Source: Amoebidium appalachense
Taxonomy: Eukaryota; Ichthyosporea
Length of the DNA: 64,000 bases
Direction of reading: 5' to 3'
Assembly (NCBI GenBank): GCA_963693365.1
Contig: CAVNZM010000007.1
Coordinates: forward strand, 5,084,001 to 5,148,000
Shown in pieces: positions 51,372 to 64,000 of this stretch. Every line of letters starts with the position of its first letter. Within the stretch, counting starts at the first letter, position 1. The notes under the pieces are model-generated. The model saw nothing but the letters and a program-made list of their open reading frames with translations. It was not told the DNA's origin and did no database searches. The translations under genes were made by a program, and so were the position numbers.

Positions 51372-51570
51372 CCGCGCGCGCGCGCGTAAACACACATGTA
51401 CACACACACACACACACGTACGCACACGTGCACAGGGCATCAACCCCCTGAGTGGCCTCAGAGACATGCAGGCCGTTCTAGCTGCAGCCAAGGAGGAGGG
51501 TGGCCTGGCCTTTGTCAAAGACATCAAGATGCCCGCAAACAACCACACACTCGTGTTTCTGGGTGTGTAA
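46197..51570 (+). CDS. METTL26: METTL26 (DUF938, UPF0585) methyltransferase-like protein, six exons
   Basis: Exons 46197-46323, 47637-47709, 48542-48595, 49917-50083, 50440-50534, 51436-51570; every border is GT-AG, phases agree, and the product is 216 residues, close to the roughly 200 of animal METTL26. MFSSFTKPFAAASERNKEPI matches the family N-terminus (P-A-A-x-R-N-x-x-P-I). VLEVGSGTGQHVVHFA is the class I S-adenosylmethionine-binding motif I, split between exons 1 and 2. LTWQPTDLAE, then PYDVIYTANTSHIMPW and FIMYGPFNDNGQFTSEGN are the family's conserved blocks; the last exon gives GINPLSGLRDMQAV and ends LVFLGV. A SAM-dependent methyltransferase fold is certain; the substrate of this family is not established. 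The exon 1 ATG lies 6 bases after a cccacag acceptor, so an intron may lie in the 5' UTR. Confidence 0.93.
47721..47828. repeat. (C)n then (CA)n in METTL26 intron 2
   Basis: C26 (47717-47742), a short ccgccctaaacca link, then (CA)35; the C-then-CA order resembles the tail of the poly-C-tailed element. Confidence 0.88.
48311..48540. repeat. (CA)n tracts before METTL26 exon 3
   Basis: CA repeats at 48311-48381 and 48480-48540, the second serving as the sequence leading to the exon 3 acceptor (acacacag). Confidence 0.92.
49262..49492 (+). repeat. Poly-C-tailed element, longest copy (head and body)
   Basis: Head 49262-49383 (ctcgtctctgatcaagacgg, gttcaagtgaaacagtatct, aataggtcgaaactcggg), then body 49384-49492: gaggatgggctctgcttatt, atgcatactctttt, gtatggcttgcattct, gtgtacttcg-like gtatacttcgtac, gacgcattcaaa, followed by a short C run. 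ggtcgaaactc is one base off the Pol III B box core. It lies in METTL26 intron 3. This is the reference copy for the family. Confidence 0.82.
49503..49646 (+). repeat. Poly-C-tailed element, body copy
   Basis: aggattgggctcttcttatg, attgatgttgcatacttgca, tattccgttacaagatgtaa then a C run. It carries the extra gatgttgcatacttg segment that is also present in the copies at 30708 and 55678, so those three form a subfamily. It directly follows the previous copy. Confidence 0.78.
49690..49788 (+). repeat. Poly-C-tailed element, body copy
   Basis: gcctttgcttattatgcata, ctctgtatgtatggcttgca, attgtgttgtccgc, gtgtacttggtac, followed by C run. Third copy in a row within 410 bp, all in the same orientation. 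Confidence 0.8.
50250..50300. repeat. T31-G31 junction in METTL26 intron 4
   Basis: T30 (50240-50270) runs directly into a G run (50271-50301). Confidence 0.9.
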
Positions 51571-51650
51571 CCACCTTTTCCCCCCCCTCCCCCCCCTCCC
51601 CCCCCCCCCCCCTTCGCCCCTTCCCCTCTCTCCCTCTCCACCTCCCCCCC

Positions 51651-51700
<50 letters not shown>

Positions 51701-51802
51701 ACACACGTGCGCGCTCTCACTAGCATATGTGCTCACACGCACACGCACATGCACACATGCGCAGGCGCGCAGATACACCCAAGCAACACACTGATTGCGT
51801 GA

Positions 51803-51833
<31 letters not shown>

Positions 51834-51869
51834 ACAACACACACAAGAAAAATGCAAAGGGGGTTGGGT

Positions 51870-51900
<31 letters not shown>

Positions 51901-52142
51901 GGGGAGAGAGAGAGAGGGGGGGGGGGGGGGGGGGGGGGGGAATGTCTCGGCCACTTTTTAGTTATGCCTCTCGTGTTCCGGATTCGTGGCATTCTCCACC
52001 TGCCAACTGTCTCAGAGGGTTTTGCTAATAGTGCCTCAAATGTGAGAGGTGGTCTTAGTAAACGTTGGGGGAAAGCGCTCGATTTTATCGAGGGTGTTTT
52101 TCCGTCTTTTTCATTTATCATTTATTTCTCCCCCCGGTCCCC

Positions 52143-52229
<87 letters not shown>

Positions 52230-53686
52230 CAAAATACACCATTCACAGCACAAGATGACTAGTGGGCATGAGATGGCGGTTTTGAAGGTGTGGGGCCATC
52301 CATCAAGAATCAACTACTGGGAGAGGACTCTCAGGCAATGCCTTTTTCCTCCTTAGATTCTCGTTTTCTTTCCCCTTTTTCCTTTTGGTTGCGTGATACC
52401 CAACAATATTTTCAGAGGTTTGATGTTTTTCCCGGTTATTTTGGCCGTGAAAGTGAGCATTGCTGGCGCACTTGGCTAACGGTTAACTGGTGCCACCTTT
52501 GGCATGCAAACGGGCATGCACTACACGCAAGCGTGCGCACGCGCGCGTGCGCGCGCGCGCACACACACACACACACAAGCACGCAACACATGCCACGTTG
52601 GCGTTAAACTTTGCTCTTCAGCCCAAAAAGGACACGATGTTAGAGAAGTAACTCCGCAAACACGGAATTTTTCCGAATTCACCACGTCCAGGCACACAAA
52701 CACGCCTTTGTTTGGCAATTCCCAGAACACGAGTGGATTTTAGTTTTTAGTTGGTTATACGTTGGTTCTTTATGACACATTTTACAAACGGCATATTGTA
52801 GAACACATGTAGAAACCATGTATTGTTAACACTATTTGCAGAACACGTTGTAGGGCCCTCACTAGAATATGATGTAGAGCACATTCTAGAAACAGCTACA
52901 CAGTGTTAGAACACATTATAACACAGATTGTGGAACACAATGACCAGTGGCAATTGTTCTTTTAACCATAGAGGGATTGAAGTTTGGTGGGCTAAAGATA
53001 AAGAATGCATGCATGTAATGACTGTAATTTATTTTGGTAAGGATATTGCATAACGAACGAGCCTTTCGATCTATTTTCCTACTTTTTTGTTTGTTTTATA
53101 ATCTTTTGTAAACCATAAAATGCTAAGTCTGTGCTGGCAAATCGTCGTGCACGTGCCTTTTAAAATTTGATTAAAGTCAAAAAAATAATAATAATAATGC
53201 CATGATATGATTCGAAAGTCTGAATACTACTGAGATGTATACGTGGTCCCCCCCCCCCCCCCCCCCCCCCCCCAACACACACACACATGTACACACACAC
53301 ACGTGCGCGCACACTCGACTCACAAGTGCCCACACACACCACCAAAAGAAAACAAACACACGTGGTTCACGGTAGCCACGTGACTGACAACCTCCCCCCA
53401 CTGCCCCCACCCGGCCCTCACCCACCCCCCTCCCTCCTCAAAAAAAAAAGTAAATAAATAAATGAAATAAAATATTTAAAAATCTTAGTAGTATTTGAAA
53501 TGCCACTTTTAATTCTCCAAGTCCACCGGTATGTCATTCGGAACGTAATGGGCCGAAGAGAAAAGTATGAGAAGGATGATGAGCTCGAGAATGGACTCAG
53601 AAGTGATTTCTCATGCCCCATATCCCGGTGGTTGTGTGTGTGTGTGTGTACATTGGTGATGGATCATGATGGTGGCGTGTGTGTGT

Positions 53687-53753
<67 letters not shown>

Positions 53754-54172
53754 TGCCCGGGGGGAGGAGAAAGGGAGGATTCCAAGCACTCCCGATAGAC
53801 CCCAGATAGACCGTGGACTTTTCTCGAGTTGGGGTTCTTTTCCCTTTTGCAATTTTAATAAAGAGACGTGCCTAGATAAACTAAAGCTAGATTTCATCAC
53901 AGATGAATTGTTTACGTCTGACCTTGCTGAACTATAAATGGATGCCCCCAGGGCACACACCGGCTAGATTAAATCTTCAAATCCAACATATGAATAAAGC
54001 ATTTTTGCCACATGTTTACTACTAACGTTAGCTTGCACTATGCCCACATCCGCTACTTTGTGAGATCTTGGATCATTCAATCATTAAGTGTTAATCACGC
54101 TTAGCCAAACGCTTATCAAGCCAATTGTCATTCAGTTGCAGTTTCCATTCCTCCCCCATCCTCCCCCCCTCC

Positions 54173-54203
<31 letters not shown>

Positions 54204-54212
54204 ACATTCCTC

Positions 54213-54266
<54 letters not shown>

Positions 54267-54615
54267 AAAAAAAAAAAAGAAAAAAGAAAAAAAAGAAAAA
54301 AAAAGGGCACGAGTCCACCACCACCATCGCCACCACCACCTGGGCCTACCCGTTCAACCAACACCATAACACCCATATAGGTCACAACACCATAACACCC
54401 ATATAGGTCAGATACGGTGTGGCACCTAACACAAGCGACAGGCACCGTGTGAGACACACAGAACCTTAAAGATAAACAAGGGCGGGACATATCGGTGCCC
54501 CCCCCTCCCCCTACACACACAAACAATGCCCCTCCCCCCCCCCCCCCCCCCCCTCTCCCTGTTGTTACACCCCCTGCCCGCCACACACACACACACTGAC
54601 AACACCCACTCCCTC

Positions 54616-54655
<40 letters not shown>

Positions 54656-54707
54656 AACACACACGCCACCCCCATCCACTCCCCCACTCCCCCACTCCCC
54701 CCCCCCC

Positions 54708-54738
<31 letters not shown>

Positions 54739-55003
54739 ACTAACACACACCACCCCCATCCACTCCCCCACTCTTCCCCCCTCCCCCTCCCCTCCCCCAC
54801 CCCCACCCCCCCACCTCCACCCCCCCACACACATCATTCATCAAAAAACGACATCATGCACAAAAACACATCTCAGTGCCCCCCATGCCCCATACATACC
54901 CCACCAATCATCTGGTCCCCCATCCCATCCCATCCCCACCTACTCATCGTAGTACACCCCCCACACACGTTTACCCATTCAAAACCCATCCCAACACTTC
55001 CAC
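51571..55003. other. Intergenic spacer between METTL26 and the ABHD12-like gene
   Basis: The two genes converge here. Contains C40(CA)n at 51648-51707, (GT)nGn at 51868-51903, (CA)n at 52146-52228, unique DNA at 52230-53230, (GT)n plus G52 at 53678-53752, C/CA at 54170-54266 and C-rich CA to 55003. The unique part (52600-53200) has a loose aga(a)cacat motif repeat but no gene. Confidence 0.55.
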
Positions 55004-59610
<4,607 letters not shown>

Positions 59611-61180
59611 GATTCATCTATGGGGTATAAGCACATACAAGCACCTTACTAGATTAACCCAGGAGAAGACAGAAAAAGAGAAGTTGAAAAAGTTCCAACT
59701 AATGATGATAGGAAAGGAGCCTACAAGTTTCGGGTGTCACCACTCGGCACCTTTTCTTTCGACTTGGGCTATTTCGAACTCTTCAAAGCCCAGAAAAACG
59801 TTGCGAAATATCCATAACTCCCATCTAGCGCCAAAATCCTACATCTCCTTAACATTGGTAACTTTCCTCTCTATCCCCTCTTTTCCTCGTTTGCTCCATA
59901 GGCCTGTGACTGAGCTTCGCACTTGCTGCTTTTTCACGTTTGCGTCAGGTGGCTCACCGTTGCCTATTTTGGAATCAGCCAGTTACTAAACGTCACGCAG
60001 AGTGTATTGCCGGGCTGCTTTTTGTGGAACGATCCGCAAATGAGCGCAGAGGATACCGATGCAAGGTCAACCAATCAGCTTGCGGTAATTACAGGGGGGC
60101 ATGTGCTGAGCAGGGGCGCAATATAATTGGGTAGCTCCCAGATCGTTTCTACTTGAGATTCGCGAGCGATGCCAGAACTCATGAGTTTTTAGTTCATAAA
60201 AGAAAAGTGGGTTGGGTATCAATAATATTGTGAATATTAGTTGTCTGTTTGATTATTAAAGTATTAAATAGCAACTCATGATAATTCTGATAGGCGAATG
60301 TGCGGTGCAACACTAATACTATGCAAACTAATCATAAATAGCAAAAAAAAGGGGTAAATGCTTTTCTGGGCCAGCAACTGCAACATATATTTGACATTCA
60401 AAAGATCGCTTTTTATCTTGTTTTTCTCTTTTATAGCCCATATTTAGATACCATTTTTCGTCGTTGCTAATATAGCTGCTTTATTCCTGGTTTACCAAAC
60501 TGTTACTAACGCTATTCGCCGATGTCTTGCCTAGGTATTCTGTCTACCTCAAAGCTGCACGTGCTACCCCCCTCGGACTAGTGCTGCACAATGTGCACAT
60601 GCACTCTCATGCATGGCGTAAAAGAAACCTTAGAAAACTTCAACCATGTATATATGCTTAGGTGTATATTTTGCCACTATTTTTTTACCCAAAAATTTTG
60701 GTCTGCTACATTGTATGTAGTTCAAACTAACTCAGAACATGAAGAATATAATGACAGTCAGCTGACGCGGCCCTGACAGCGGCTGACCATATTTGTGATT
60801 GGCGGATATATGAAGCGTTCCTGGGTGCCCGCCCGTAACTGTGCAGATGAGCTTTAAAGAGATTGGCTGCCGAGTTTACGATATAAAGAATGGCTCACCG
60901 GAAAACCCATGTTTGACGGCAGCAGACAACCTTTATGTGAATTTGTGTAGATTAAAATAATTGTAAATTGTATTAATGATAATTTCCTATCTTAAGGATA
61001 AGTGTTTCTACACCTATAGTTCTATTTTGAAGTATATATCAACCTGAAGGTTATTCCATTTACTGGTAGCTTTGTGGTAAGATTGTTTATTTTATTTAAG
61101 TGGCTAATTGTCATATTGTTATGTAGGGTGCACGCATGACCATGTGATCGAATTGGATCCCAGGCTCACCCCAACAGTCG
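59611..61180. other. Intergenic region between divergent ABHD12-like and ATP-grasp genes
   Basis: Unique, AT-richer and free of long simple repeats, the cleanest spacer in the window. CCAAT-type boxes occur at 60070 (accaatcagc), 60797 (gtgattggcgg) and 60861 (agattggctgcc), with gatataaag at 60880; these probably include control elements of both genes. No additional coding region is supported. Confidence 0.5.
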
Positions 61181-61200
61181 TATCAAGGTATAAAAGGACG
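61145..61200 (+). promoter_or_regulatory. TATA box of the ATP-grasp ligase gene
   Basis: aaggtataaaaggacg at about 61185-61200 is a strong TATA box, about 200 bp upstream of the ATG. An inverted CCAAT (gaattggatcc) lies about 35 bp further upstream. Confidence 0.65.
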
Positions 61201-61396
61201 CCTTGTGGTCAAACTCTGGTCAGTTGTATCGGCCTCTTTTTTGTGAGAAAAGGGTCTTCCACTCTTGTGATTGTTCCCAAGGGAAAGTAGATCCTTGCAT
61301 AAAAACAAAACGTGGCATTTATACGAAAGGCAGTCAAGTCAAACATTATACGTATTGTGAAGGTCTTTCGTAGGTTCTTTACTTATTACAATCACA

Positions 61397-62860
61397 ATGG
61401 AGGCCCTTCTTCGCCTGAATGCTGCCGATGAGCAGACCCAGATGGCACGCCGGGAGGCTGCCCGGGGCAAGAAAGTTCTGTTTATCACTTGCTTCCTTGC
61501 TGATTACCTTTATAAACGTGACAAGCCCCTCTTCCAGCACGTAGCTACGTTTGGTTCAGAGCTCTATTTCGTGTTTGGCACAGAGGAGAAGGACAAGGCG
61601 GCTGCGTCTATGTTTGAACGTGATGGCCTAGTTACGGGGAGTCTCTTGTATGCCGACATGGCCGACGAGAACTCTGCCGGTGACAACATCGTCGCAGCTG
61701 CGCGCGCCTCGGGTGTCGTTTTCGACGCCGTTTTCTGCCCCTACGAGCACGCTATGACGCTTATGGGTGAGGTGGCTGAGAAGCTCGGTCTTCATGGCAA
61801 CCCTGCCTCTGCGTACATCAACGCACGTGACAAGCGTGTTTCTCGCGAGGTTTGCACCAAGGCCGGCGTGGCTGCCCCTCGTTTTGCGCGTGTTTCTGAG
61901 CGTGATACTGTGGCCGCAGCAGTGGAGCACGTCGGTCTTCCCCTTGTTCTCAAGCCCAGCTCTGGCGCTTCTTCCGACGGTGTTTACCGCTGCAACACAC
62001 TCGAGGATGTGCTGATGCGCTTTGACAGCGTCGCACACGAGCTTAAGACTAATTTCCTCTTCAACTGGTCTCCAGGCTGCGAAGCCTGCGTGCTCCTGGA
62101 AGAGTACATTGACGGAGATGAGTTTGACGTTGATGTTATGCTCTGGAATGGTGAGACTGTTTACGCAAACGCCATCGACAACTACTCGTGCCCCGAGCCC
62201 TACTTCATGGAGACGGGCAGCGCGTGCCCCACTCTCTACACGGGCAAGCGCCAGCAGCAGCTTCTGGATTATTCCTCCCAGTGCGTCAAGGCGCTTGGTT
62301 TCGATCACGGACTTTTCCATGTTGAGATCAAGTACTCCATGAAACGTTCTTTTGTCGATGCCGACGGCGAGACGCTTGGCCAGCCCCTTCTTATCGAGGT
62401 CAACCCTCGCATGGGCGGCGGGCGCACCCACCTTTTCCACAAGGAGGTGTATGGCGTTGACATTTTCGAGAACTTCTTCCTTTCAGCGCTGAACATCCCT
62501 ATCAACCCCCCTCGCGCCAGCGTGCCCAAGTGCGCCATTGGTGACTACGAGATCTGTGCCGAGAAGACGGGTGTCCTCCTGCACACACGTTTCCTTGACC
62601 ACATCAAGAACCACCCCAACGTGACCGAGTGCAAGGTGCACTTGCAGGCAGGCGCGGAGGTGCAGGGTCTTGACACGGGTATCCCCGAGTGGCTCGGTTT
62701 CTACATTGTTAAGGGGGAGACAGCGGAAGAGGTTAATGCTCTGATTTACGACCTTGCCGCCACCATTAACCCACCTATTGTCCCCCACGCCGAGAAGGAC
62801 ACGGCTGCTTTCGCTGAGGCTCACGCTCACGCACACACGGCCCAGGCTGTGGCCCACTAG
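61397..62860 (+). CDS. ATP-grasp amino-acid ligase, carnosine-synthase-like, intronless
   Basis: 487 residues in one exon. ATP-grasp enzymes join a carboxylate to an amine through an acyl phosphate. KKVLFITCFLADYLYKRD opens the N-terminal Rossmann-like lobe. FDAVFCPYEHAMTLMGEVAE and LGLHGNPASAYINARDKRVS lead to the ATP-grasp fold: VGLPLVLKPSSGASSDGVYR (phosphate-binding Lys and Gly-rich loop), LLEEYIDGDEFDVDVMLW, and LLIEVNPRMGGGRTHLF, whose Glu and Asn bind Mg-ATP. This overall plan resembles carnosine synthase (CARNS1) and bacterial L-amino acid ligases, which make dipeptides such as carnosine. No signal or membrane segment, so cytosolic. The C-terminus ends in a His/Ala-rich tail. The substrate cannot be read from sequence; another ATP-grasp carboxylase-like role is possible. 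Being intronless beside intron-dense genes raises the question of gene transfer or retroposition. Confidence 0.82.
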   Translation: MEALLRLNAADEQTQMARREAARGKKVLFITCFLADYLYKRDKPLFQHVATFGSELYFVFGTEEKDKAAASMFERDGLVTGSLLYADMADENSAGDNIVAAARASGVVFDAVFCPYEHAMTLMGEVAEKLGLHGNPASAYINARDKRVSREVCTKAGVAAPRFARVSERDTVAAAVEHVGLPLVLKPSSGASSDGVYRCNTLEDVLMRFDSVAHELKTNFLFNWSPGCEACVLLEEYIDGDEFDVDVMLWNGETVYANAIDNYSCPEPYFMETGSACPTLYTGKRQQQLLDYSSQCVKALGFDHGLFHVEIKYSMKRSFVDADGETLGQPLLIEVNPRMGGGRTHLFHKEVYGVDIFENFFLSALNIPINPPRASVPKCAIGDYEICAEKTGVLLHTRFLDHIKNHPNVTECKVHLQAGAEVQGLDTGIPEWLGFYIVKGETAEEVNALIYDLAATINPPIVPHAEKDTAAFAEAHAHAHTAQAVAH

Positions 62861-63778
62861 GGTTAATATTATAATTTTATTATTTAGGTGTTGAAAACAG
62901 TGGTGGGTATGCGAGTATTTTTAGAATGTTTTTGAACACGAATGATGATGGCCTTGGTTCTTGTTTTTATTTTGCTTTATATCTGTACAGTGGTGACGAG
63001 GTGTGAGCACTGCGAACCAAATCGAATGAAAAAGGATAGTTCATTGCTGCCGTGTTTTGCGCTCTGTGAGGGCAGCGTGGGCAAGTGAAATATGAACGTG
63101 CTGAGAGAGCATGCGAGTAATAAAAATATGAACACTTGATTGAAGTTGCTTGTCCCAACCAACTCAACGAGACAACATCCCTTCCTTCCCCCGCCCCACA
63201 CACACACACTTCTCTGGGACCATCCGGTTTTTTTTATGTTTTTTTTGTTTGTTTGTTTTTTGTTTTTGTTTTTTAGTGCGTGCCTGGTCCTGACGTTCCC
63301 ACGGCTACTACATTCCACACACACTGACCGTGTACTGTCCGTCCCGCTAGCAGACACACAAGATATATGTACTGCATGATACGCAAAGCACCACGCACGC
63401 ACACCACCGACACAGTCTTGGAAGACTATGTACCACAACCACAACCACCACACGTACACCTTTCCTGGTACGATACTTTCACGATGGTCTGTCTACCCAC
63501 TCGCGGCAACTCGCGCAAAGTCCTGCCTAGGCTTTTTTGAATTCGAAATGCAGGGTCCGGGGGGCCAGTAGTCAGTCATGTTGGACGTTCCCCCTGGTGG
63601 CCCCCAACGGCCAAGGCCTCCCGGTGGGTGGGTAAGGGGGGGAGGGGAAGGGGGGTTACACGGGGGTACCCAACTCCATCTTCCCCCCCCCCCCCCGTCC
63701 ACCCCCGTCTCCCTTTTCCCGTGCTTTCCCCCTCCTCCAGGAAACTCGGCTCCCTCCTGTGCAGCCCGGATTGGGATT

Positions 63779-63815
<37 letters not shown>

Positions 63816-64000
63816 GGGGAGGGGTTGCTCCGAGAAGCATCTCCAGTTAGCCAATCAGAATGGATAAAAAGAGGGTGCCGATACCATCATGTCTTATAGT
63901 TCATATGCAATCATATCATGAAGACTTGCATCACTCATTTGCTTGGTGGTCCTCTCCCCCTCCCCCCCCCCCCCCCCACCCACCCACCCACCCACCCACC
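62861..64000. other. 3' flank of the ATP-grasp gene and window end
   Basis: AT-rich 3' flank (62861-63130), then mixed DNA with G36 at 63781-63814 and (CCCA)n at 63964-64000. agccaatcagaatggataaaaagag (63848-63872) resembles a CCAAT plus TATA pair facing right, so another gene may start just beyond the window. No coding region is supported. Confidence 0.45.

Noticed and set aside
61628-62440. 270-codon minus-strand frame over the ATP-grasp gene
   Set aside because: Antisense shadow of the real ligase; no domain.
63964-64000. Telomeric repeat at the window end
   Set aside because: The (CCCA)n here is a short simple repeat like several others in the window and lacks a telomere-type unit.

Overview
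The window is nuclear DNA of a eukaryote. Every intron boundary I could resolve is GT-AG, four single-exon genes have TATA boxes with CCAAT (ATTGG) boxes upstream, and the protein families are eukaryotic: cytosolic-type lysyl-tRNA synthetase, METTL26, an ABHD12-like lipase, RING/ZZ proteins and a UBL4A/Get5-type ubiquitin-like protein. The lineage cannot be fixed from sequence alone; a protist or other small eukaryote is likely. Coding exons are GC-rich and compact. Introns and spacers are filled with very long poly-C/poly-G runs, (CA)n, (CT)n and (GTGC)n tracts and several interspersed repeats. Almost all long open frames outside the genes below are translations of those repeats.

Layout: 219-5173 (+) lysyl-tRNA synthetase, five exons. 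5174-12047 spacer with two foldback elements (6471-6934, 9557-9921). 12053-13348 (-) and 17187-18455 (+) form an inverted pair of secreted choloylglycine-hydrolase-type Ntn amidases with the same mature protein; a hAT transposase remnant (14275-14607) lies between them. 18456-21955 spacer. 21956-22029 (-) tRNA-Arg(ACG). 22163/22687-29307 (-) a protein with two RING domains and a ZZ domain, seven clear exons. 33167-36057 (-) a UBL4A/Get5-like ubiquitin-like protein, with a possible membrane-anchor exon at 31571-31780. 37048-38420 (-) a possible unrecognised spliced gene. 40284-41732 (-) an intronless GH15-like protein. 43077-43322 a palindromic MITE. 46197-51570 (+) METTL26, six exons. 55004-59610 (-) an ABHD12-like hydrolase, four exons. 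61397-62860 (+) an intronless ATP-grasp ligase resembling carnosine synthase.

The genes are housekeeping or metabolic and do not form an operon or pathway. The most unusual content is non-coding. One interspersed element of about 110 bp (at least 13 copies) has one end that always abuts a poly-C run, often followed by (CA)n; longer copies add a head module with a Pol III B-box-like motif. This suggests a non-autonomous retroelement with a poly-C tail, and its tails may be the source of many homopolymer tracts here. About half of the resolved introns carry G/GT-rich DNA in the 5' half and C/CA-rich DNA in the 3' half of the sense strand, so the two halves could pair.
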